From positions 1 to 14,652 of the forward strand of contig CAJWZG010000046.1 of NCBI GenBank assembly GCA_913049565.1: 14,652 nucleotides of DNA, written 5' to 3'. Within the stretch, counting starts at the first letter, position 1. The number at the start of each line of letters is the position of its first letter. The position numbers and the translations under genes were made by a program. Positions 6,856 through 14,652 of the stretch are shown here, one piece after another. A model generated the notes under the pieces. It did no database searches, was not told the DNA's origin, and saw nothing but the letters and a program-made list of their open reading frames with translations. This stretch comes from an uncultured Gammaproteobacteria bacterium. Lineage in GTDB: Bacteria > Pseudomonadota > Gammaproteobacteria > Pseudomonadales > Azotimanducaceae_A.

Positions 6856-8139
6856 ATGCTATTTGAACGACCAGAAGCAGGGCGCAGGGCACTGCTTTTA
6901 CACGTCGAGCTGCGTCGGCAAGACAATCCTGATCAAGAGGAGTTTGCCGAGCTCGCTCGCTCAGCAGACATCAATATTGTGCAGATGGAACGTACAAACC
7001 GAGCATCGCCGCACCCTAGATGGTTTGTTGGCAGCGGTAAAGTCGAAGAGCTGAAGGCGTCGATGAAAAGGGCGGATGCCTCGCTGATTTTGGTGAATCA
7101 CGACGTCTCGCCAGGGCAGCAACGTAATCTTGAACAAGCGCTAGATTGTCGAATCATTAGCCGCACTGAACTTATTCTGACGATCTTTGCTGAGCGAGCT
7201 CGCAGCCACGAAGGGCAGCTACAAGTTGAGTTGGCTCAGTTAAAACACGCACAGACACGATTGGTACGTGGATGGACTCACCTAGACCGGCAAAAAGGCG
7301 GGATCGGCATGCGCGGTGCTGGTGAAAAGCAAATCGAGCTGGACCAGCGAATGCTATCCGAACGGGTCAAAGCGACCGAACAAAAACTGCATGATGTATC
7401 TCGCCGTCGTGCTCAAAATCGCCGAAGTCGCAATCGTACGGGCACCCCTACGATATCACTCGTAGGCTATACCAATGCCGGTAAATCGACGTTGTTCAAT
7501 GCGATGACTCATGCTGATGTTTATGCAGAGAATCTGTTATTCGCCACACTGGATCCTACAACGCGAAAAATTGACGTGCCCGGAGCGGGAAATGTGGTGA
7601 TGACTGACACCGTTGGGTTTGTTAGCGCGTTGCCTCATGCCCTAGTCGAAGCCTTTAAAGCAACGCTGGAAGAGGTGGTTTATTCAGACCTGCTCTTGCA
7701 TGTTGTGGATGGCGCCGATCCATTGCGAGAAGCGCGCTTGGAGCAAGTTCAAGCTGTCTTGAAGGGCATAGGCGCTTCAGAAGTGCCGCAGCTAGTGGTG
7801 ATAAATAAAGCAGATCTGATGAGCGCCGAGCAAATTGAAGCCATAGGTCGCATGCCGCGGGTTTCGGCCGTTTCCGGAGAGGGGATATCAGCACTCTTAG
7901 ACAGTATTGGCGCGGCGTTGGGCGTGGTGGCCCCCCACCAAGTCGTGCTGAGTCCACAAGACGGTAAAAACAGGGCTTGGCTATACGAATCTGGGGCGGT
8001 TCTTCTCGAAACAAGGCTGACAGATGGAAGCATGCAGCTTACAGTACAAGCGGACCAGAAACTTTTAGGCCAAATGCGGCAGCGTCAGGTGCATATCCAA
8101 TCGCCAGATTCCTGTAATTCGCAAACTGCCGCTTGCTAA
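6856..8139 (+). CDS. hflX: Ribosome-associated GTPase HflX
   Basis: GTPase that binds the 50S subunit and, in relatives, splits stalled or heat-damaged 70S ribosomes. The 427 residues have an N-terminal HflX domain (about 1-195) with the PHPRWFVGSGKVEE motif near 52-65, the loop GGIGMRGAGEKQIELDQR at 148-165, and a basic helical segment to about 195. The Obg-type G domain follows: G1 GYTNAGKST at 204-212, the FATLDPTTR switch region at 229-237, G3 DTVGF at 251-255, G4 NKAD at 317-320, and a G5-like SAVSGEG at 337-343. A short C-terminal domain completes it; length matches E. coli (426). The frame upstream is closed by TGA 6829-6831, and ATG 6856 is the first start after it, although no good ribosome site is seen. 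A 144-nt gap separates it from hflK. Confidence 0.96.
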   Translation: MLFERPEAGRRALLLHVELRRQDNPDQEEFAELARSADINIVQMERTNRASPHPRWFVGSGKVEELKASMKRADASLILVNHDVSPGQQRNLEQALDCRIISRTELILTIFAERARSHEGQLQVELAQLKHAQTRLVRGWTHLDRQKGGIGMRGAGEKQIELDQRMLSERVKATEQKLHDVSRRRAQNRRSRNRTGTPTISLVGYTNAGKSTLFNAMTHADVYAENLLFATLDPTTRKIDVPGAGNVVMTDTVGFVSALPHALVEAFKATLEEVVYSDLLLHVVDGADPLREARLEQVQAVLKGIGASEVPQLVVINKADLMSAEQIEAIGRMPRVSAVSGEGISALLDSIGAALGVVAPHQVVLSPQDGKNRAWLYESGAVLLETRLTDGSMQLTVQADQKLLGQMRQRQVHIQSPDSCNSQTAAC

Positions 8140-8283
8140 AAGAACAAATAGCCCAATAAAAGAGTCTAGGAAGCAGTCACAAAAACAGTCGTTAGCGGTG
8201 CCGAACAGGGCGCGTTTTGCGGCAGAATACGCGTGTCTCGAGTCTGTTACGGATTCAGCACTTACTAATTTCGGAGTACAACT

Positions 8284-9432
8284 ATGGCTTGGAACGAATC
8301 CGGCGGTGGCGGCAAGGACCCCTGGGGGAATCGCGGCAGCAATAACGATGGCCCACCAGATTTGGACGAGGCCATAAAAAAATTGCAGGGCCAGCTATCC
8401 GGTATGTTCGGCGGTGGTGGTGGTGGCGGCGATAAGGGCGGTTCCGGGGGTAAAATCTCGGGAAACTCGATTGGTCTACTGGTCATCTTGGCCCTCGGCC
8501 TTTATGGCTTTGCAGGGGTCTATCAAGTCGATGAACAAGAGCGCGGCGTTATTTTCCGTTTCGGTGAGGTGCTACCAGAGGAAGTTGGGCCAGGCCTGCA
8601 TTGGAATGCTCCCATCATCGATCAAGTCGACATTGTGAATGTTACCCAAGTGCAATCGCATAGCCATCAAGCACTTATGCTTACGGAAGATGAAAACATC
8701 GTTGAGATCAGCCTGACAGTGCAGTGGGTAATCGATAGCGCTTCTGATTTTCTGATTAACGTTCGCGAACCCAGAGACAGTCTGGCCCAGGCTACTGAGA
8801 GTGCTTTACGTCATGTTGCGGGTTCGGCCTCTATGGACGAGGTCATTACCGACGGTCGAGAAGCGATTGCCATTGAGGTTCAAGACCGACTACAGACCTA
8901 TCTTCGCAGCTATGGAGCGGGAATAGATGTAACCAAGGTTAATATCGATCGCAGTGCGCCGCCGATCCAAGTTCAGGACGCATTCAATGACGTCCAGAAA
9001 GCGAAAGAAGATCAGCAGAAGTTTATCAACCAAGCAACCGCCTATGCGCAGCAAGTGGTTCCTGAGGCTCGCGGTAGGGCGCAGCGACAACTTGAAGAAG
9101 CGCAAGGATATCGCGATCGAGTAATCGCGCGTTCCGAGGGTGAGGCGCAACGCTTCGAGAAATTGCTGACCGAATACAGCCAAGCTAAGCAAGTTACGCG
9201 CGACCGGCTTTATATCGACGCCATGGAAAACGTCTTTAAGAACTCAAGTAAGGTGATGGTAGACGTCAAGGGCGGTAACAATATGATGTATTTGCCGCTC
9301 GACAAGATCGGTCAAAGCAGCACGCCACTGAACAGTTCGACAGACGTACAGGCGCTGCGTCGGGAAGTAGAGCAGCTTCGACGTGATCTAAACATAAGCC
9401 GGCCGGCGAGCAACCGTGGGCGAGTTAACTAA
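8284..9432 (+). CDS. hflK: FtsH modulator subunit HflK (SPFH/band 7 membrane protein)
   Basis: With HflC forms a large periplasm-facing cage around FtsH in the inner membrane and restrains its proteolysis of membrane proteins. Seen in the 382 residues: a cytoplasmic Gly/Asn-rich N-terminus starting MAWNESGGGG and KDPWG, the family motif PPDLDEAIKKLQ (24-35), a seven-glycine run at 43-49, one membrane segment at about 62-80, then a band 7/SPFH domain (about 80-260) with QERGVIFRFGE. A long Gln/Glu/Ala-rich helical coiled coil runs about 235-310, and MYLPLDKIGQ lies near 337-346, equivalent to the conserved MVLPLDQ of E. coli. A good ribosome site, GGAG (8273-8276), lies seven bases before ATG 8284. 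hflC starts 51 nt downstream, so the pair is surely co-transcribed. Confidence 0.97.
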   Translation: MAWNESGGGGKDPWGNRGSNNDGPPDLDEAIKKLQGQLSGMFGGGGGGGDKGGSGGKISGNSIGLLVILALGLYGFAGVYQVDEQERGVIFRFGEVLPEEVGPGLHWNAPIIDQVDIVNVTQVQSHSHQALMLTEDENIVEISLTVQWVIDSASDFLINVREPRDSLAQATESALRHVAGSASMDEVITDGREAIAIEVQDRLQTYLRSYGAGIDVTKVNIDRSAPPIQVQDAFNDVQKAKEDQQKFINQATAYAQQVVPEARGRAQRQLEEAQGYRDRVIARSEGEAQRFEKLLTEYSQAKQVTRDRLYIDAMENVFKNSSKVMVDVKGGNNMMYLPLDKIGQSSTPLNSSTDVQALRREVEQLRRDLNISRPASNRGRVN

Positions 9433-9442
9433 CATATTGCCA

Positions 9443-9457
9443 AGGCGCCCAGCGCCT
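9443..9457 (+). repeat. Small GC hairpin between hflK and hflC
   Basis: AGGCGC-CCA-GCGCCT is a perfect six-base-pair stem with a three-base loop. No T-tract follows, so it does not look like a terminator. It may protect the mRNA or set the ratio of the two proteins, but this is inference. Confidence 0.4.
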
Positions 9458-9483
9458 GTGGCTGACTATTTGGAGAAATTTAG

Positions 9484-10356
9484 ATGCCTATGAAATCGTT
9501 TCTTTTTGTCGCATTTTTGCTGATAGCCGTCGGGTTGTTGAACCAATCAGCTTATCGTGTAATGGAGACTGAAAAAGCCATTTTGCTTGAGTTTGGTAAT
9601 CTCATCGACGCTGAGATTCAGCCAGGCCTGCACTTTAAGCTGCCAGTCGCGCAAGAAGTGAAGAAGTTCGATGCACGTGTATTGACCCTAGATTCGCAGG
9701 GAGAGACTTACTACACGCTTGAGAAAAAGCCGTTGATTGTAGATTCGTTCGTTAAGTGGCGAGTTGCTGATATCGAGCGTTTCTATACCGGCACATCGTT
9801 TGACGAACGGCGTGCGCAACGGTTGCTGCAAGAGCGCGTTAATGAAGGCCTGCGCAACCAGATCAGCCGACGTGAAATGAAAGAGGTTATTTCCGGCCAA
9901 CGTGACCAGCTCATGAACGATCTGAGGGACGATCTGGATAGAGTCATGCGTGAATCGGTTGGTCTAGAAGTGGTCGATGTCCGAGTGAAGAAAATCGATT
10001 TGCCTTCGGAGGTATCAACGACCGTTTACGAGCGAATGAACTCTGAGCGAGAGATCGAGGCTCGGCAGTACCGAGCAGAAGGCCAAGAGAAGGCGTTGGC
10101 GCTTCGTGCAAAGGCAGACAGAGATGCTGTGGTGATAGAAGCTGAGGCTTATCGGGAAAGCGAGCGTTTGCGTGGCGATGGCGATGCTAAAGCGGCAGAA
10201 GTCTATGCCAGTGCATTCAACAAAGATCCCGAGTTTTATGGCTTTTACCGCAGCATCAATGCCTATGGAGAAGTGTTCAAAGATAAAAGCGATTTGCTAG
10301 TGCTCGATCCGGATAGTGACTTTTTCAAATATCTTGAAAGCGGTCGTGCCAAGTAA
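9484..10356 (+). CDS. hflC: FtsH modulator subunit HflC (SPFH/band 7 membrane protein)
   Basis: Partner of HflK in the membrane complex that modulates the FtsH protease. Seen in the 290 residues: an N-terminal membrane anchor at about 5-20 with almost no cytoplasmic tail, then an SPFH domain starting ETEKAILLEFGN, with IQPGLHFKLPVAQEV. The charged helical region (about 180-250) contains ERMNSEREIEARQYRAEG and RAKADRDAVVIEAEAYR, which are classic HflC stretches. The C-terminal segment DPEFYGFYRSINAY near 256-269 is also typical. The ribosome site GGAG (9472-9475) lies eight bases before ATG 9484; an in-frame ATG at 9490 would remove only two residues. The yjeT (DUF2065) gene that often follows hflC is absent: only 39 nt separate hflC from hisZ. 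Confidence 0.97.
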   Translation: MPMKSFLFVAFLLIAVGLLNQSAYRVMETEKAILLEFGNLIDAEIQPGLHFKLPVAQEVKKFDARVLTLDSQGETYYTLEKKPLIVDSFVKWRVADIERFYTGTSFDERRAQRLLQERVNEGLRNQISRREMKEVISGQRDQLMNDLRDDLDRVMRESVGLEVVDVRVKKIDLPSEVSTTVYERMNSEREIEARQYRAEGQEKALALRAKADRDAVVIEAEAYRESERLRGDGDAKAAEVYASAFNKDPEFYGFYRSINAYGEVFKDKSDLLVLDPDSDFFKYLESGRAK

Positions 10357-10395
10357 TGCCACTGAATACGAGACGCTAGCTCGGCTGGTGTTTAA

Positions 10396-11583
10396 GTGAG
10401 TACTCACTGGCGCCTGCCGAAAGGAGTGGACGAGGTATTGCCGCCCCAGGCTTGGCAGCTGGAGCAGTTGAGAAGGCGCGTGCTCGATGTTTTTGTAAGC
10501 TGGGGCTATGACTATCTAGAGCCGCCGGTAATCGAGTATCTGGATGCGCTGCTTGTTGGCAGCGGTGAAGATTTAGACCTACAAACGCTCAAAGTTGTGG
10601 ATCAATCCAGTGGGCGGCAGCTTGGTGTCCGTGCAGACATGACTTCTCAAGCTGTGCGGGTCGATGCGCATAGCCGCCGTCGGAATAATATTCAACGTCT
10701 TTGCTATGCAGGCCCTGTTGTTTTCGCCAATCCGCAGGGTAATCAAATCTCCCGCGTCCCGCTGAAGGCAGGTGCCGAAATGTTTGGCGCTGCAAGTATA
10801 GAAGCTGATGCTGAGGTGATCGGTTTGATGCTAGAAGCATTGAATGCTGCTGAGATGCATACCCCAGTACTGCTGCTGGGGCACATGGGGATATACCTGG
10901 GTTTGGTCGAGCGCCTCATTGAGGAAGGTGCTCTACAAGAGGCCGACCAGAACGAGTTGTTTAATCGAATTCAGCGCAAAGGTGCCAGCGATATACGAGA
11001 GCTATTGGGTGAATCGGAAACTGCCGACATGTTGGCAGCGCTGCCGGGGTTGATGGGCAACACCAGTGTCCTGCCTGTTGCACGCGATGCATTGGCCAAA
11101 GGCTCTGATGCGGTCAGAGTCGCGTTGGACGAGCTGCAGGCGCTCGCGCAGACGATACAGCAGAGATTTCCTGACGTTGATCTGCGCATCGACGTGGCGG
11201 AACTGTCTGGTTACGGCTATCACAACGGTCCGGTATTTGCGGTTTATCATCCCCAACATGGGAAGGCTTTAGCCCAAGGTGGACGCTACGATGGAATCGG
11301 CGAGGCATTTGGCCATGGTCGCGCCGCGACCGGGTTTGATATGAATCTGAAAGAGTTGATGGCCAATCAAGACAAGCAGCCGGGGACGTACTTTGTGCCC
11401 TACCACGCTACCCCTTTTCCAGAGGGTTTTGCGGTTTTTGTGAGTGAATTGCGCAGCAAAGGTTATCGGGTCATCGTTGCGGTGACGGAAACTGAAACCA
11501 CTCCGGAAGACTGTGAGGGGCTGGTGGTGCACGAACAAGGCGAATGGCGGTTGCAGCCTGATACCCACGCGGAAGACAACTAA
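10396..11583 (+). CDS. hisZ: ATP phosphoribosyltransferase regulatory subunit HisZ
   Basis: Histidyl-tRNA synthetase paralogue that binds short-form HisG and gives it activity and histidine feedback in the first step of histidine synthesis. Seen in the 395 residues: the class II synthetase-like opening LPKGVDEVLPPQA (8-20), SWGYDYLEPPVIEY (35-48), motif 2-like GVRADMTSQAVRV (77-89), the GYGYHNGPVFAVY strand (272-284), and AQGGRYDGIGEAFG (293-306) with ATGFDMN (311-317). The C-terminal anticodon-binding domain of true HisRS is missing and the remaining tail is short, which supports HisZ over HisS. The start is GTG 10396: an in-frame TAA lies immediately before it (10393-10395), so nothing upstream is possible. 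HisG itself is not in the window and should be of the short type. Confidence 0.93.
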   Translation: MSTHWRLPKGVDEVLPPQAWQLEQLRRRVLDVFVSWGYDYLEPPVIEYLDALLVGSGEDLDLQTLKVVDQSSGRQLGVRADMTSQAVRVDAHSRRRNNIQRLCYAGPVVFANPQGNQISRVPLKAGAEMFGAASIEADAEVIGLMLEALNAAEMHTPVLLLGHMGIYLGLVERLIEEGALQEADQNELFNRIQRKGASDIRELLGESETADMLAALPGLMGNTSVLPVARDALAKGSDAVRVALDELQALAQTIQQRFPDVDLRIDVAELSGYGYHNGPVFAVYHPQHGKALAQGGRYDGIGEAFGHGRAATGFDMNLKELMANQDKQPGTYFVPYHATPFPEGFAVFVSELRSKGYRVIVAVTETETTPEDCEGLVVHEQGEWRLQPDTHAEDN

Positions 11584-11601
11584 TCAAATTGGCGGGAGAG
11601 T

Positions 11602-11616
11602 GATACACCGCGTATC
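11602..11616 (+). repeat. Hairpin in the hisZ-purA gap
   Basis: GATAC (11602-11606) and GTATC (11612-11616) are exact reverse complements around a five-base loop. An outer GGGA (11594-11597) and TCCC (11618-11621) could extend the stem through a bulge. There is no T-tract. It could be a leader structure before purA, or chance. Confidence 0.25.
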
Positions 11617-11625
11617 GTCCCGTAG

Positions 11626-12984
<1,359 letters not shown>

Positions 12985-12995
12985 CGAGGTAGTGG

Positions 12996-13184
12996 ATGGA
13001 CACTAAGTTACTTGAACTCCTGGTGTGCCCGAAGAGTAAGGCCCCGTTAGTTTGGCGGCCTGAAAGCAATGAACTTTGGTGTGCTGCCAGTGGGCTAGCC
13101 TACCCCGTTGAAGATGGGATACCTGTCATGTTGCCCGACCAAGCGCGGCAGCTGAGTGATTCTGAGTTGAAAGACAAGGCCTAG
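12996..13184 (+). CDS. Trm112-like small protein (YcaR/UPF0434 family)
   Basis: A 62-residue protein with the compact Trm112/YcaR fold signature: MDTKLLELLVCPKSKAPLVW at the start and LAYPVEDGIPVMLPDQAR at 34-51. Eukaryotic Trm112 activates methyltransferases; the role of the bacterial relatives is not settled. In E. coli the equivalent cysteines are C11, C14 and C29. Here C11 and C29 remain but position 14 is serine, so a standard four-cysteine zinc site cannot form. The gene usually lies beside lpxK and kdsB; here it is 11 nt after purA, with GAGG about seven to eight bases before ATG 12996. The short spacing implies co-transcription with purA. Family assignment is good; function is unknown. 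Confidence 0.85.
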   Translation: MDTKLLELLVCPKSKAPLVWRPESNELWCAASGLAYPVEDGIPVMLPDQARQLSDSELKDKA

Positions 13185-13320
13185 CGTTTCGTTCCTTCAA
13201 CTTCTTACAGGTAAGCCGCAGCCCTCCTTCACGCGATAGTGATGGCAAGTCCAACTTAGATGAAGAGTCGCTAAAGGGTCAGGGACTCGTATCCGAGCGT
13301 TCACGTTTCGTTGACTGCAA

Positions 13321-13330
13321 GCTACGTAGC
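13321..13330. promoter_or_regulatory. Perfect palindrome upstream of folE2
   Basis: GCTACGTAGC is a ten-base perfect palindrome ending 33 bases before the folE2 ATG, in the 179-nt gap after the Trm112-like gene. It could be an operator half-site. It does not resemble the AT-rich Zur box known from gammaproteobacteria, and it may be chance. Confidence 0.2.
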
Positions 13331-13353
13331 CTGAGTTGGAAATTAATAGTGCT

Positions 13354-13358
13354 AGGAA
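13354..13358 (+). promoter_or_regulatory. Ribosome binding site that fixes the folE2 start
   Basis: AGGAA lies five bases before ATG 13364. The in-frame GTG at 13349 overlaps the region before this site and has no ribosome site of its own, so ATG 13364 is preferred. Confidence 0.65.
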
Positions 13359-13363
13359 ATTCT

Positions 13364-14314
13364 ATGAGTACAGCAAAGCTGGTCTCCGTTACTGATATGC
13401 CAGACATTGCGAATCGAGCCTTGTCGGAAGCGCAAGCTACTCTTGATTGGGTAGGTATGAGCAACGTCCATCAGCCTCTCAAGGTGAAAGATGGCGATCA
13501 AACCAAAAACGTTCACGCTAATATTCAAGTTTATGTCAACTTGGCTGACCCTTTGGCCAAAGGCATTCACATGTCGCGTCTGTATCTGTTGCTTGATGAG
13601 CATGCATCTACCAGACCACTGACCGCTGCAGGTTTGAAAATGCTGTTAGGGTCGGTTTTGGAATCGCATCACGATCTAAGCACTAACGCGTTTGTGCAGT
13701 TTGAGTTCGACCATTTTGTTCGACGACCTGCTCTGCTCAGCGATAACGTTGGCTGGGCTTCCTACCCAGTTATGGTCAAGGGCACGTTGATTAAGGGTCA
13801 ACTTGCGCTAGAGCTGTCAGTAGAAGTGCAGTACTCGTCAACATGCCCCTGTTCGGCTGCGCTTGCACGACAGCTGATCCAAGAACAGTTCAGGAAGGAC
13901 TTTGCCGGAAAAAGCGATGTGAGCATCGAATCCGTAAATGATTGGCTTGGAACTGAAGAGGGGATCTTAGCAACCCCGCATAGCCAACGGAGTACGGCGA
14001 AAATACTGGTACGTTTAGACAGTGCAATGGAAGACTTGCCGATTACTCAGTTAATTAACCGAGTTGAGGAATCGTTGAAGACGCCGGTACAGAGCGCGGT
14101 CAAGCGCGAAGATGAGCAGGAATTTGCCCGCCTCAACGGTAAAAACCTGATGTTTGTCGAAGATGCAGGGCGACGCCTAAAAACGGCATTGAGCGACGAC
14201 CAGCGTTGGCAAGATTTTTGGGTTCGTATTGAGCATCACGAGAGTTTGCACGCTCATGACGCGGTTGGAGTGTTCACGAAAGGTGAAGAGAACGGCTATC
14301 TGCCAATTCCATAG
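13364..14314 (+). CDS. folE2: GTP cyclohydrolase FolE2 (type IB)
   Basis: Converts GTP to 7,8-dihydroneopterin triphosphate, the first step to folate and also to queuosine precursors. It is the isozyme that does not need zinc and can use other metals. Seen in the 316 residues: MPDI near 12-15, LDWVGMS at 27-33, KGIHMSRLYLLLDEH at 66-80, the active-site cysteine segment YSSTCPCSAALARQ at 157-170 (C161 and C163), ATPHSQRS at 203-210, and the signature TPVQSAVKREDEQEFARLNG at 240-259, followed by NLMFVEDAGR. The sequence shows a complete enzyme. In several bacteria folE2 is repressed by Zur, but no convincing Zur box is visible upstream. It is followed directly by a strong terminator and by a convergent gene. 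Confidence 0.97.
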   Translation: MSTAKLVSVTDMPDIANRALSEAQATLDWVGMSNVHQPLKVKDGDQTKNVHANIQVYVNLADPLAKGIHMSRLYLLLDEHASTRPLTAAGLKMLLGSVLESHHDLSTNAFVQFEFDHFVRRPALLSDNVGWASYPVMVKGTLIKGQLALELSVEVQYSSTCPCSAALARQLIQEQFRKDFAGKSDVSIESVNDWLGTEEGILATPHSQRSTAKILVRLDSAMEDLPITQLINRVEESLKTPVQSAVKREDEQEFARLNGKNLMFVEDAGRRLKTALSDDQRWQDFWVRIEHHESLHAHDAVGVFTKGEENGYLPIP

Positions 14315-14331
14315 GAGTCAGGCAGACAAAG

Positions 14332-14356
14332 AAAAGGCCCTTTCGGGCCTTTTTTT
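14332..14356 (+). terminator. Intrinsic terminator after folE2, probably bidirectional
   Basis: AAAAGGCCC (14332-14340), loop TTTC, GGGCCTTTT (14345-14353), then more T up to 14356. The stem has nine pairs with a GC-rich top, and begins 18 bases after the folE2 stop. The A-run on the left reads as a T-run on the other strand, so it can also end the convergent - strand gene. Confidence 0.92.
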
Positions 14357-14415
14357 GTGCTTAGCGTGCAGGGCATTAGGGTCGCCGGCCCTCGAAAAGG
14401 GGAGAGCCGTCAGAG

Positions 14416-14652
14416 CTAGTGTTTTGTTCGCGGCGGCAACGACTCTAAATCTAGCCCGTCGGCCACAGCGACAGACCGCAGCGCTGATTCAAAGATAGAT
14501 CGCGCTTGCGCGGTCATTTCCGCCAACTGACCGTGCAGAGCACTCTGCGATGGATCGTCGTCGATGCATTGCATGCAATACTTCTCGAAACCGTTGATAT
14601 CGATCAGTAATTTGGCAATGTGGTTAGGGCACTCGCAGTTCAGACTGGGCAT
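14416..14652 (-). CDS. C-terminal part of a cysteine-rich protein, possibly a MerR-type regulator
   Basis: A reading frame entering from the right edge and ending with TAG at 14416-14418; 78 codons are visible. The first visible codon is ATG at the very edge, so it may be either the true start or an internal methionine. The visible part has a CxCPxxH motif (C6, C8, H11), a second pair C26 and C29 in FEKYCMQC, then a helical, acidic stretch with ALHGQLAEMTAQARSIFESAL. From memory this resembles the C-terminal tail of a group of MerR-family regulators in marine and Pseudomonas-type gammaproteobacteria; that match is not proven by the sequence. The cysteines and histidine could bind metal or a cofactor. 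It converges on folE2 across the shared terminator. Confidence 0.55.
   Translation of the reverse strand: MPSLNCECPNHIAKLLIDINGFEKYCMQCIDDDPSQSALHGQLAEMTAQARSIFESALRSVAVADGLDLESLPPRTKH

Noticed and set aside
8211..8233. CGCGT/ACGCG inverted repeat in the hflX-hflK gap
   Set aside because: A five-pair stem with a 13-base loop is expected by chance in this composition, and nothing else supports it.
8265..8486. Proline-rich reading frame on the - strand
   Set aside because: It is the mirror image of the glycine-rich N-terminus of hflK.
13162..13338. Short direct repeats CTGAGTTG (13162, 13331) and CGTTTCGTT (13185, 13304) around the folE2 upstream gap
   Set aside because: They are 8-9 bases, in different order on the two sides, and one copy lies in a coding region; likely chance, not an insertion footprint.

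Overview
This window is an almost gapless, co-directional block of housekeeping genes from a gammaproteobacterium. The order is nnr, tsaE, amiB, mutL, miaA, hfq, hflX, hflK, hflC, hisZ, purA, then a Trm112-like gene and folE2, all on the + strand. A partial unrelated gene enters from the right end on the - strand. From memory, the nnr-to-hflC order is the classic gammaproteobacterial 'hfq superoperon', and hisZ directly before purA is the arrangement of Pseudomonas-type genomes, not of E. coli. MutL keeps a C-terminal endonuclease-type motif, which fits lineages without the Dam/MutH system. Moderate base composition and these two traits suggest a (perhaps marine) Pseudomonadales/Cellvibrionales-like bacterium. 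This placement is inference.

Layout. Bases 64-3404 hold metabolite repair (nnr), tRNA t6A modification (tsaE) and septal cell-wall hydrolysis (amiB). Bases 3409-6240 hold mismatch repair (mutL) and tRNA i6A37 modification (miaA). These first five genes are tightly packed (one 8-nt overlap, gaps of 4-31 nt), and three of them (amiB, mutL, miaA) start at TTG or GTG. A 268-nt gap follows, carrying a candidate promoter and structured leader for hfq. Next come hfq, the ribosome-splitting GTPase hflX, and the membrane SPFH pair hflK/hflC that controls FtsH. Bases 10396-12984 hold hisZ (histidine biosynthesis) and purA (adenylate synthesis). The tail has a 62-residue Trm112-like protein, a 179-nt gap, folE2 (zinc-independent GTP cyclohydrolase) and a strong intrinsic terminator that probably serves both folE2 and the convergent gene on the right.

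No mobile element, CRISPR array, tRNA, rRNA or defence system is visible, and I do not see a new biological system here. The points most worth a second look are an A-rich, ARN-repeat start region of hfq that may allow self-control by Hfq, unusual Hfq face residues, the DGHA variant of the MutL nuclease motif, a Trm112-like protein that has lost most zinc-ligand cysteines and sits beside folE2, and a cysteine-rich partial protein at the right edge.
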